DNA of 64,000 nucleotides. Source: Elusimicrobiales bacterium. GTDB taxonomy: Bacteria > Elusimicrobiota > Elusimicrobia > Elusimicrobiales > UBA9959. The DNA is taken from assembly GCA_028688015.1 (NCBI GenBank), contig JAQTZB010000002.1, positions 248,001 to 312,000 of the forward strand, written 5' to 3'. Numbering within the stretch: the first letter of the stretch is position 1; each line of letters opens with the position of its first letter. Below the pieces are notes generated by a model, which ran no database searches, was not told the DNA's origin, and saw only the letters and a list, made by a program, of their open reading frames with translations. Position numbers and translations under genes: made by a program. This document shows positions 53,201 through 60,837 of this stretch, piece after piece.

Positions 53201-56200
53201 AAGACAGCCCCCGAAAAGCCGCTGTTCCGCGACCGGCTCTATTATTCCCCCGCCGGCCAGGCCCGCCCGGAGAACCTCGCTTTCGTTTTCCCCGGCTCGG
53301 GCAACCAGTACATCGGCATGGGCCGCGGCCTCTGGACCCAGTGGCCCGAGATCGTCCGCCGGCTCGACGCCGAGAACGGCTACCTGCGCGGCCAGATGGT
53401 GCCGGAGCTCTTCGCCCCGTGGCGCCTCACTTGGGAGGACGGCTGGCGAGAGCAGACCGAGCTGCGCATCGTCGACGACTACAAATCCATGATCTTCGGC
53501 TCGGTGGCGCACGGCACCGCCGTCAGCGACCTGGTGCGCGCGCTGGGCGTGCAGCCGGCCTTCGTGATCGGCTACAGCCTGGGCGAGACCGCCGGGCTCT
53601 TCGCCCTGCGCGCCTGGACCGCCCGCGACGAGATGCTGCGCCGCATCAACGAGTCCAGCCTTTTCGTCAGCGATCTGGCCGGCCCCTGCGACGCCGCGCG
53701 CCGCTTCTGGAATCTGCCCAAGGACGAGAAGGCCGACTGGGTGCTGGGCGTGATAGACCGCCCCGCCGAGACGGTGCGGCTGGCTCTCAAAGGCGCCGAG
53801 CGCGCCGCGCTGCTGATAGTGAACGCGCCGCTGGAATGCGTGGTGGGCGGCTACCGCAAGGCGGTGGCTTCGCTGGTGGAAGGCATGGGCTGCGTGTTCC
53901 TGCCGCTGCAGGGCGTGTCCACCGTGCATTTCGCGGCCGCGAAGCTCGTGGAGAAGCAGTACCGCGACCTGCACCTCTTCCCCACCAAGGCGCCGCAGGG
54001 CGTGAAATTTTACAGCGGGGCCTGGAAGCGGGCCTACGAGGTCACCCGCGAGAACGCGGCCGACTCCATAGTGTCGCAGGCCATCCACAGCCTGGACTTC
54101 CCCTCGCTGGTGCGCCGCGCCTACGAGGACGGCGCGCGCGTGTTCGTCGAACTCGGGCCGCAGTCCTCGTGCACGCGCATGATAGACAAGATCCTCGGCG
54201 CGCAGCCTCACGTCGCGCGGCCGGCCTGTGTTAAGAACCAGGACGAGGCCGGCACCGTACTGCGCCTGCTGGCCCGCCTGCTGGCGGAGCGCGCCCCAGT
54301 AGATCTGGCCGCCCTGTACGGCCAGGACTCCCGCGCGGCCGGCCACCAGGACCTGCCGGCGGAAAAGAACAAGGTTTACGCCGCTCTCTCCGCCCCCGCG
54401 CCTACGCTTCTCGACTGGCGCCCCGGCGCGCCGCTGACGCCGGTGGCCCCGGCGCCTGTTATTACCGCTCCTCCCGCCGCCAGGGCGCCGCAGCCCGCGG
54501 CCTTGCCCGCCGCGCCCTTTGCACCGGCAGCTCTGCCGCCGGCCGCCGCTCCGACCGGCCAGGGGCCGGCCTACCTGCGGAATTTCGCCGCAGCCAACGA
54601 CGCCAAGGCCAGGGCGCATGAAGTTTTCCTGCGGCTTTCCTCCAATTTCAACGCGCTGCAGTCCAGGAACATCGCTTTCCAGGGAGCCCTGGTGCAGGCC
54701 CTGGGCGGGGGCGCCGTTCTGCCGGCGCCGGCCGCTCAGCCCCAGCCTCCGGCGGTAAACCCGCCGCCGGCGGCGCCGCAGCTTAAACTCTCCGGCAGCA
54801 CTACTCCGCAAAAAGTCTTCATGAACCGCGAACAGTGCATGGAGTTCGCCGTTGGCTCCATTGCCAAGGTGCTGGGCGCCAAATTCGCCGCCGCCGACAC
54901 CTATCCCACCCGCGTGCGCCTGCCCGACACACCGCTGATGCTGGTGGATCGCATACTCAGCGTGAAGGGCGAACCGGGCTCCATGACCTCGGGTAATGTG
55001 GTGACGGAACACGATATTCATCCGGGCGCCTGGTATTTGGACTGCGGCCGCATCCCCACCTGCATCGCCGTAGAAGCCGGCCAGGCCGACCTCTTCCTGT
55101 GCGGCTACCTCGGCATCGACGACCGCACTAAGGGCAAGGCCATGTACCGCCTGCTCGACGCCGAGGTCACCTTCCACCGCGGCCTGCCGGGACCGGGCCA
55201 GGTCATTCACTACGACATCAATATCGAGCGCTTCGCCCGGAACGGCGACATCTGGCTATTCTTCTTCAATTACGAAAGCACCGTCGACGGGCAGCCCCTG
55301 CTCAGCATGAAAAAAGGCTGCGCAGGGTTCTTCACCCAGGAGGAGCTCTCCAAGGGCAAGGGCGTGGTGCTGACCGCCGAAGAGCAGGCCCCCGCCCCCG
55401 GCAAAGCTCCCGCCGGCTGGAAGCCGCCCGCGCCTTTCACGGCAGAAAAAGAAACCTACTCAGACGCGCAGCTTGAAGCGCTGCGCCGCGGCGACTATCC
55501 CGGCTGCTTCGGGCCCGCTTTCGCCAACCTCCCCCTCTCCAAGCCGGTAGGCCTGCCTTCCGGCAAGATGCGCCTGGTAGACCGCATACTGGAGCTCTCC
55601 CCGCGCGGCGGCCGCTACGGACTGGGCCTGGTGCAGGGCGAGATGGACATCCACCCCGACGACTGGCACCTGGTCTGCCATTTCTCCGACGACCATGTGA
55701 TGCCCGGCACGCTGATGTACGAGTGCTGCCTGCACACCTTCCGCGTCCTGCTGCTGCGCCTCGGCTGGACCGCGGAGGAAAGCGCCTGCTGGTACGAGCC
55801 GGTGCCCGGAGTGACCAGCCGCCTCGAGTGCCGCGGCCAGGTGCTGCCTTCGACCAGGAAGGCCATGTACGAGATCATAGTCAAGGAAATAGGCTACCAG
55901 CCCGACGGCACCCCCTACGCCATAGCCGATGCCTTCATGTACGCCGACGGCAAGCGCATCATCCATATCCACAACATGTCCATCCGCATGGGCGGGGTCA
56001 AGAAAGACGCGATAGAGGCCCTCTGGAGCGCATCCGCCGCCCCGGCTGACTTCGGCCCGCGCGCGGCCCTCTTTGACAATGCCAGCATCACGGCCTTCGC
56101 CGTGGGCAAGCCCTCCGAAGCCTTCGGCGACAAGTACAGGATCTTCGACGAAGGGCGCGTCATTGCCCGCCTGCCCGGCGACCCCTACAAATTTTTGGAC

Positions 56201-57145
56201 CGCGTAGTTAAAATAGAGAATTGCCGCCAGTGGGAACTGAAAGCCGGCGGCTACATAGAGGCTGAATACGACGTGCCGCCCTGCGAGTGGTACTTCAAGT
56301 CCGGCGCCCAGAAGTCCATGCCCTTCGCCGTGCTGCTGGAAGTGGCCCTGCAGCCCTGCGGCTGGCTGGCCGCCTATTTGGGCAGCGCCCTCACCAGCGA
56401 AACAGACCTCTCCTTCCGCAACCTCGGCGGCACAGCCGTCCAGTACGCCGAGGTCATGCCCGACGCCGGCATCCTAGTGACAAAAGTAAAGATCACCAAA
56501 GTGTCCCAGTCCGGCGGCATGATAATCCAGGACTACGACATGGAAGTCCTGTGCAAAGGGCGCACCGTCTACAAAGGCGTCACCCAGTTCGGCTTCTTCT
56601 CCAAGAAGTCCCTGTCCGAACAGCTGGGCGTGCGGAGTGCCGCCCGCTACTCCCCTTCCGCCGCCGAGCTCGCCCAGGCCGAGCCCCTGGAACTTTCAGC
56701 CGCGCCCGGCCTGCCGGACGAAAAGCTCATCATGCTCGACTCCGTGGAAACCTATCTGCCCGCCGGCGGCCCCAAGCAGCTCGGCTTCCTCCGCGGCCTC
56801 AAGGCGGTAGACACCACAGAGTGGTTCTTCAAAGCCCATTTCTACCAGGACCCAGTCTGCCCCGGCTCGCTGGGCCTCGAGTCCTTCATCAACTTGATGA
56901 AAGCCGCAGCCCGCAAGCGCTGGCCCGCCCTCCCCGCGACCGCCCGCTTCGAAGCCCTGGCCCTAAACGCCAAACATACCTGGATCTACCGCGGCCAGAT
57001 CGCCCCCAAAAACAGATCAATAACCGTAGAGGCGTATATAACCTCGGTCGACGATGCGACCAAGACTCTAAAGGCCGACGGCTTCCTGATAGTAGACAAC
57101 TTGGTCATCTACCAAATGAAAGATTTCGCGGTAAGAGTAGTTTAG
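50210..57145 (+). CDS. pfaC: PfaC-like synthase with internal PfaB-like acyltransferase: KS-CLF-AT-DH-DH
   Basis: The start ATG at 50210 shares a base with the pfaA stop (TGATG). The protein of about 2311 residues contains a ketosynthase (about 1-420, Cys191 in LDAACASS); a chain-length-factor-like KS (about 465-830) where the active cysteine is replaced by Glu650 (SSGETSG); and an acyltransferase (about 1025-1400, FPGSGNQY and Ser1123 in GYSLGE). An Ala/Pro linker follows, then FabA-like hotdog domains from about 1540 to the end. Of four hotdog lobes, two carry the active-site histidine (His1824 in CHFSDDHVMPG, His2210 in AHFYQDPVCPG) and two lack it (DIHPGAWYL, EWYFKSGAQ). No C-terminal AGPAT domain is present. 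The fused AT replaces a separate pfaB. Confidence 0.93.
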   Translation: MKDEPIAIVGAGGIFPGAPDLPAFWSNISGGICSSKEVPPGRWALPGAEAFDPQKGAPDKVYSLKACFVENFKLDPAGLDLRQNFLERLDPVFHLALHAARQAFHDAGPQKIDRARTGLVIGNIVLPTDSVSALAFETLLPAFEKAALGKQLTQFKTKTDPLNRCPAGLPAGVLAKALGLGGGGFTLDAACASSLYAVKLAVDALRSGRADAMLTGGVSRPASLYTQMGFSQLRALSPSGRPSPFDAAADGLVVGEGAGMFVLKRLSDAVRAGDRIYGVITGIGLSNDIGGSLLAPNTAGQLYAMRAAYKQSGLSPSQVDYIECHATGTPTGDPIEVESLRTLWGERGWSEGQCALGSVKSNIGHLLTAAGSAGLMKMLLAFQHKTLPPTANFTKPGPKVRLAGSPFRVPAAAADWAQRDGKTPRRAALSAFGFGGINAHVLVEEYTSSYAPAVKIAPPAPPAPVAIVGLEARFGALAGLRQFQEAALGTAAGSAADLPGERLRGLPPPKKGFYLKEVGVPSDAYRIPPRELEEMLPQQLLMLDTAAKAIADSGGALQNAGVFIGLELDQNTTNFHFRWALAATAKKYAAEKGWKLSGAEEKALLGALREKAGPALSANRTMGALGGIVASRIAREFHVGGPSYTISSGETSGLRALETAVRALRAGELDTALVGAVCLDGDPRALSAAGELRPYADQAKPFDVSAAGTAQGEGAAALVLKRLDDAVRDGDRVYAVIKGLGFAAGGGVDAPAPSPQAYTAALREAYAEAQVDPSTVSYLETHGSGIPAEDETEAQALTDFYGVSAAPLPCALGSVKPVIGHTGPACGLAGVVKTALALYQEILPPLAKVNPLAALAGAKKRFHIPPEPQYWLRNRAEGPRRAGVSALGPDGNCGHVVLEGLEAQAGDRQLAERRQPLGARNEALFCVEDDDARGLISGLQDLQAWLGGKDQDENIEKLARAWFARSGARPEKKRACVLLARGAAELDALCSEAAAALKTAPEKPLFRDRLYYSPAGQARPENLAFVFPGSGNQYIGMGRGLWTQWPEIVRRLDAENGYLRGQMVPELFAPWRLTWEDGWREQTELRIVDDYKSMIFGSVAHGTAVSDLVRALGVQPAFVIGYSLGETAGLFALRAWTARDEMLRRINESSLFVSDLAGPCDAARRFWNLPKDEKADWVLGVIDRPAETVRLALKGAERAALLIVNAPLECVVGGYRKAVASLVEGMGCVFLPLQGVSTVHFAAAKLVEKQYRDLHLFPTKAPQGVKFYSGAWKRAYEVTRENAADSIVSQAIHSLDFPSLVRRAYEDGARVFVELGPQSSCTRMIDKILGAQPHVARPACVKNQDEAGTVLRLLARLLAERAPVDLAALYGQDSRAAGHQDLPAEKNKVYAALSAPAPTLLDWRPGAPLTPVAPAPVITAPPAARAPQPAALPAAPFAPAALPPAAAPTGQGPAYLRNFAAANDAKARAHEVFLRLSSNFNALQSRNIAFQGALVQALGGGAVLPAPAAQPQPPAVNPPPAAPQLKLSGSTTPQKVFMNREQCMEFAVGSIAKVLGAKFAAADTYPTRVRLPDTPLMLVDRILSVKGEPGSMTSGNVVTEHDIHPGAWYLDCGRIPTCIAVEAGQADLFLCGYLGIDDRTKGKAMYRLLDAEVTFHRGLPGPGQVIHYDINIERFARNGDIWLFFFNYESTVDGQPLLSMKKGCAGFFTQEELSKGKGVVLTAEEQAPAPGKAPAGWKPPAPFTAEKETYSDAQLEALRRGDYPGCFGPAFANLPLSKPVGLPSGKMRLVDRILELSPRGGRYGLGLVQGEMDIHPDDWHLVCHFSDDHVMPGTLMYECCLHTFRVLLLRLGWTAEESACWYEPVPGVTSRLECRGQVLPSTRKAMYEIIVKEIGYQPDGTPYAIADAFMYADGKRIIHIHNMSIRMGGVKKDAIEALWSASAAPADFGPRAALFDNASITAFAVGKPSEAFGDKYRIFDEGRVIARLPGDPYKFLDRVVKIENCRQWELKAGGYIEAEYDVPPCEWYFKSGAQKSMPFAVLLEVALQPCGWLAAYLGSALTSETDLSFRNLGGTAVQYAEVMPDAGILVTKVKITKVSQSGGMIIQDYDMEVLCKGRTVYKGVTQFGFFSKKSLSEQLGVRSAARYSPSAAELAQAEPLELSAAPGLPDEKLIMLDSVETYLPAGGPKQLGFLRGLKAVDTTEWFFKAHFYQDPVCPGSLGLESFINLMKAAARKRWPALPATARFEALALNAKHTWIYRGQIAPKNRSITVEAYITSVDDATKTLKADGFLIVDNLVIYQMKDFAVRVV

Positions 57146-57179
57146 CGCCGTTTCGTTTTAGCCGGCCCCGGGTTTGACG

Positions 57180-57290
57180 GGCGGCCGGGTTAGCAAAACC
57201 TTCATGAGCCCGACGCTTGCATAGCGCGGAGGGCGAATGATGAGGGAGGCCACGGTGTGGCCGACCGCGTTTTGCGTTCCGGCCGACCGG
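57180..57290 (+). repeat. Structured dispersed repeat, copy 2, between pfaC and oleA
   Basis: This is the second copy of the element at 21966. The core GTTAGCAAAACCTTC...GAGCCCGACGCTTGC and CGCGTTTTGCGTTCC are conserved. Stems are kept with changed pairs: outer CGGGCGGCCGG/CCGGCCGACCG, inner GCAAAAC (57193-57199)/GTTTTGC (57269-57275) and the hairpin GGCCAC-GGT-GTGGCC (57248-57262). It lies about 40 bases after the pfaC stop and about 28 before the oleA start, in the same orientation as copy 1. Confidence 0.8.
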
Positions 57291-57318
57291 CGAACACGGC
57301 AATTGAGCGGACTATTTA

Positions 57319-58329
57319 ATGAAATACACCAAAGTCTTCGTCAACGCCATCGGCTACGAGCTCGGCCCCAATGTCGTCACCTCGTCAGAGCTCGAAAAAC
57401 GCGTAGAGCCCATGCTCACCGCCCTCCACGTCCCCCTCGGCCAGCTTGAGGCCCTCACCGGCATCCGCGAGCGGCGCTGGTGGGACCCCGGCTTCGAACT
57501 CTCCGAAGGCGCCGCCCGCGCCGCCCGCAAAGCCCTCGACCAGGCCGGCCTCAAACCCGCCGACCTCGGCGTCCTCATCTACGCCGGCGTCTGCCGCGAA
57601 CACAGCGAGCCCGCCACCGCCACCGCCATCGCCGATAAAATAGGCGTCTCCCCCTCCGCCGCCGTCTACGACATCTCCAACGCCTGCCTCGGCGTCCTCA
57701 ACGGCATGCTCGACATAGCCAACCGCATAGAGCTCGGCCAGATCAAAGCCGGCCTCGTAGTCTCCTGCGAATCCTCCCGCGAGATAAACGACGCCATGAT
57801 AGCCCACATGCTCGCCAACAGGAATTTCGAGACCTTCCGCCTGTCGCTCGCCACCCTCACCGGCGGCTCCGGCGCCGTGGCCGTGCTGCTAACCGATGGC
57901 TCTTTCGGCGCCGGCCACCGTCTGCTCGGCGGCGTCTACCGTGCCGCCCCGGCCCACCACAAGCTCTGCATCTGGCACCGCGACCACATGTCCACCGACG
58001 CCACCGCCGTCCTCAAGCACGGCGTGGCCCTGGGGAAGGAGACCTGGGCCGACCTCATGGCCGCCCTAGCCCTGACCCCAGCGCAGGTGGATAAAGTAAT
58101 CTGCCACCAGGTGGGCGGCGCTCACAAGAAGACCGTGCTCGAAGCCCTGGGGCTCCCCGAGGAAAAAGATTTTTCCACTTACGAATACCTGGGCAACATG
58201 GGCACCGCCGCCCTGCCGACGGCCGCCGCCATCGCCTCGGAGCGCGATTTCCTCGCCCCCGGCGACACCGTCGGTTTCCTGGGCATCGGCAGCGGCCTCA
58301 ACACGATAATGCTGGCCCTCAAGTGGTGA
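57319..58329 (+). CDS. oleA: OleA: acyl-CoA head-to-head condensing thiolase-like enzyme
   Basis: This 336-residue thiolase-superfamily protein aligns by eye along its length with OleA rather than FabH. It has GIRERRWWD near the N-terminus and CREHSEPATA with the general-base glutamate (Glu97). The nucleophile Cys123 is in DISNACLGVLNGM, His263 in CHQVGG, Asn293 in LGNMG, and the C-terminus is GIGSGLNTIMLALKW. OleA performs Claisen condensation of two fatty acyl-CoAs to a beta-keto acid. A possible GAGCGG site lies 8 bases before the ATG. It lies 173 bases after pfaC with the structured repeat in between. Its first 175 codons use CTC for leucine almost exclusively, unlike pfaA. Confidence 0.93.
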   Translation: MKYTKVFVNAIGYELGPNVVTSSELEKRVEPMLTALHVPLGQLEALTGIRERRWWDPGFELSEGAARAARKALDQAGLKPADLGVLIYAGVCREHSEPATATAIADKIGVSPSAAVYDISNACLGVLNGMLDIANRIELGQIKAGLVVSCESSREINDAMIAHMLANRNFETFRLSLATLTGGSGAVAVLLTDGSFGAGHRLLGGVYRAAPAHHKLCIWHRDHMSTDATAVLKHGVALGKETWADLMAALALTPAQVDKVICHQVGGAHKKTVLEALGLPEEKDFSTYEYLGNMGTAALPTAAAIASERDFLAPGDTVGFLGIGSGLNTIMLALKW

Positions 58330-58340
58330 CAAGGACAACG

Positions 58341-59240
58341 ATGAACGACTATCTCCCCGAAGGCGTGACCAAAGAGCTCTATCCCTTTACCGGCAAGTAC
58401 CACACTACTGCCAGCGGCGCCAAACTGCATTACCTCGACGAAGGCTCCGGCCGCCCCATCGTGATGCTGCACGGCAACCCCACTTGGTCCTTCTACTTCC
58501 GCAACCTGGTGACCGCCCTGCGCGGCACTAACCGCGTGATAGTGCCCGACCATATCGGCTGCGGTCTCTCCGAGAAGCCCGGCGACGACAAGTACGATTA
58601 CACGCTCAAGAGCCGCGCCGACGACATAGAAGGCCTGCTCGAGAGCCTCGGTATCAAAGAAGATGTCACGCTGGTGCTGCACGACTGGGGCGGCATGATA
58701 GGCATGACCTGGGCCGCCCGCCACCCGGAGCGAGTCAAGCGCCTGGTGCTGCTCAACACCGGGGCCTTCTTCCTGCCCCCCGCGAAAGGCTTCCCGCCCG
58801 CCATGTGGCTCGCCCGCACCGCCCTCGGTACCCTGCTGGTGCGCGGCTTCAACGCCTTCGCCGCCATCTCCGCCCATGTCTGCGTCACCCGCCGGGCGCT
58901 CACCCCCGAACTGCGCCGCGCCTACACCGCCCCCTACAACAACTGGGCCAACCGCATAGCCACGCTGCGCTTCGTGCAGGACGTGCCGACGCGCCCCGGA
59001 GACAAGGCCTTCGAGCAGGTGGACATCACCCAGCGCAAGCTGGGCCTGTTCGCGGAGAAGCCCGCGCTGCTCTGCTGGGGCCTGAAGGATTTTATCTTCG
59101 ACCAACACTTCCTCGACACCTGGAAGCGCTACCTGCCGAAGGCCGAGGTCCATACCTTCTCCGACGCCGGCCATTACATCCTGGAAGACGCGGCCGAGGA
59201 CGTCATACCGCTGGTAAAAAAGTTTATCGACAATGCCTGA
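58341..59240 (+). CDS. oleB: OleB: alpha/beta hydrolase, beta-lactone decarboxylase
   Basis: The ATG at 58341 follows AAGGA by five bases; an upstream GTG overlapping oleA is weaker. This 299-residue alpha/beta hydrolase is of the haloalkane-dehalogenase-like type: the oxyanion motif is MLHGNPTWSF, the nucleophile Asp115 is in LHDWGG, and the catalytic His278 is in DAGHYILED. The known OleB (Xanthomonas campestris) has Asp114 and His277 in the same places. OleB converts the cis beta-lactone made by OleC to a cis-olefin and CO2. On its own it could be annotated as a dehalogenase, but its place between oleA and oleC settles the call. It overlaps oleC by eight bases. Confidence 0.92.
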   Translation: MNDYLPEGVTKELYPFTGKYHTTASGAKLHYLDEGSGRPIVMLHGNPTWSFYFRNLVTALRGTNRVIVPDHIGCGLSEKPGDDKYDYTLKSRADDIEGLLESLGIKEDVTLVLHDWGGMIGMTWAARHPERVKRLVLLNTGAFFLPPAKGFPPAMWLARTALGTLLVRGFNAFAAISAHVCVTRRALTPELRRAYTAPYNNWANRIATLRFVQDVPTRPGDKAFEQVDITQRKLGLFAEKPALLCWGLKDFIFDQHFLDTWKRYLPKAEVHTFSDAGHYILEDAAEDVIPLVKKFIDNA

Positions 59241-60837
59241 GAACATCTCCGCGCTTCTGACGCAGCTCGCGGCGGCCCTGCCTGACCGCCCCGCCGTCAT
59301 TGCCGGAGGGAGAACCGCAACCTTTGGGGAACTGGAAGCCGAAATCACGCAACTGGCCTCTGGACTTTCAGCCGCCGGGATAAAGCCCGGCATGCGGGTG
59401 GCGCTGATGGTGCCGCCGTCTGTGGAATTCGCCGCGCTGACCTTCTCCCTGTTCCGCGCCGGCGCGGTGGTGGTGCTGATAGACCCCGGCATAGGCATAC
59501 CGGCCATGAAGACCTGCCTCGCCGAGGCCCGCCCGGAGGTTTTCATCGGCGTGCCCAAAGCCCAGGCGGCCCGCGTGCTGCTGCGCTGGGCGAAAGACTC
59601 GGTAAAAACTGTCATCACCGTCGGCCCGCGCCTGTTCTGGGGCGGCCTGACGCTGGATGAAGTGCGGAGCATGGCCAGAGCCGGAACTCCGCCGCCGGTT
59701 GCCGGCGAGACCGCCGCGATACTCTTTACCTCGGGCAGCACCGGCGTCCCGAAGGGCGCGGTCTACACCCACGCCATGTTCGCCGCCCAGGCGGAGATGC
59801 TGAGGGATTATTTCCATATCGAACCCGGCTTCTATTCCGTCCCCACCTTCCCCCTCTTCGCCCTGTTCGACCTGGCCCTCGGCCTCACCATAGTCCTCCC
59901 CGAAATGGATTTCACCCGCCCGGCCGCCGTAGACCCGGCCATGCTCGCGGGCCTCCTCGACAAGTACGGGGCCGTGCAGCTCTTCGGCTCGCCGGCCCTG
60001 CTGGACACGCTGGGCCGCTACGGCGAGCGCACCGGAGCGCGCCTGGACACGCTACGGCGCGTCCTCTCCTGCGGCGCCCCGGTTTCCGACGCCGTGATAG
60101 CGCGCATCGGAAAAATGATCCCCGCCGGCACTCAGGTCTATACCCCTTACGGCGCCACCGAGGCACTGCCGGTGGCCTGCATCACCGGCGGTGAGCGCGC
60201 CGCCCTGCCGCGCGGCCTCGGCGTCTGCGTGGGCCGGCCCTGGCCCGGCGTAGAGGCCCGGGTAATAAAGATCTCCGACGAACCCATAGCCGCCTGGTCG
60301 GACTCGCTGCTCCTGCCCGACGGCGAGATCGGGGAGTTCGCGGTCAAAGGCCCCACCGTCTCCGCGGAATATTACGGCCGCGGGGGCAGCACGGCGCTGG
60401 CCAAGATCCGCTGCGCCGACGGGGAGATCTATCACCGTATGGGCGACTGCGGCTGGAAGGACGCCGAGGGCCGCATCTGGTTCTGCGGCCGCAAGAGCCA
60501 CCGCGTTACGGCTGCAGAAGACACTCTTTTCACCATCCCCTGCGAGGCAGTCTTCAACGCCCACCCGCAGGTGCGCCGCACGGCCTTGGTCGGCGCCGGC
60601 CCCGCAGGCCGCCAGCTGCCGGTGCTCTTTGTCGAATTGGAGAAAGGCGCCCGCGGCGGCGCCGAGCTGACGGAAGAGCTGCTGCGGCTGGGTGCGGCCC
60701 ACGCGCATACCAAAAGCATAAAGACCATCTTCTACCACCCGGCCTTCCCGGTGGATATCCGGCACAACGCCAAGATCTCGCGCGAAAAACTGGCGGAGCT
60801 GGCGGCGGAGAAGCTCGGCGCGGGGGTGCCCGCGTGA
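59233..60837 (+). CDS. oleC: OleC: beta-lactone synthetase (AMP-ligase fold)
   Basis: This 534-residue protein of the ANL adenylate-forming superfamily has the ATP loop LFTSGSTGVPKGAVYTH (about 164-180). A YTPYGATEALPVA motif follows and, near the C-terminus, MGDCGWKDAEGRIWFCGRKSHRV, the hinge region seen in OleC, plus a final lysine-bearing segment (RHNAKISREKLA). OleC uses ATP to close the beta-hydroxy acid from OleD to a beta-lactone. Start overlaps the oleB stop by eight bases and the end overlaps oleD by four. A general fatty acyl-CoA ligase is the alternative, but the operon context favours OleC. Confidence 0.92.
   Translation: MPENISALLTQLAAALPDRPAVIAGGRTATFGELEAEITQLASGLSAAGIKPGMRVALMVPPSVEFAALTFSLFRAGAVVVLIDPGIGIPAMKTCLAEARPEVFIGVPKAQAARVLLRWAKDSVKTVITVGPRLFWGGLTLDEVRSMARAGTPPPVAGETAAILFTSGSTGVPKGAVYTHAMFAAQAEMLRDYFHIEPGFYSVPTFPLFALFDLALGLTIVLPEMDFTRPAAVDPAMLAGLLDKYGAVQLFGSPALLDTLGRYGERTGARLDTLRRVLSCGAPVSDAVIARIGKMIPAGTQVYTPYGATEALPVACITGGERAALPRGLGVCVGRPWPGVEARVIKISDEPIAAWSDSLLLPDGEIGEFAVKGPTVSAEYYGRGGSTALAKIRCADGEIYHRMGDCGWKDAEGRIWFCGRKSHRVTAAEDTLFTIPCEAVFNAHPQVRRTALVGAGPAGRQLPVLFVELEKGARGGAELTEELLRLGAAHAHTKSIKTIFYHPAFPVDIRHNAKISREKLAELAAEKLGAGVPA

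Noticed and set aside
51689-55210. 1173-codon open frame on the minus strand opposite pfaC
   Set aside because: It is antisense to a gene with intact catalytic motifs, has low-complexity Arg/Gly/Ala/His-rich composition and no recognisable domain; long antisense frames are expected at high GC.
43596-57145. Modular antibiotic polyketide synthase
   Set aside because: Tandem DLGIDSIKR ACPs, the PfaD reductase, CLF and FabA-like DH domains are specific to PUFA/secondary-lipid synthases; no module repetition or docking domains are seen.
57105-57302. Small minus-strand frame (65 codons) similar to one at 21278-22144
   Set aside because: The shared peptide (HHSPSALCKRRAHEGFANPA) comes from translating the structured repeat; the conservation is at the level of RNA/DNA fold, not protein.
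57319-58329. Call as FabH (3-oxoacyl-ACP synthase III)
   Set aside because: The SEPATA glutamate motif, the GIRERRWWD segment and the ole operon point to OleA.
58341-59240. Call as haloalkane dehalogenase
   Set aside because: Fold and HDWGG motif match, but Asp115/His278 positions and the oleA-oleC-oleD context fit OleB better.
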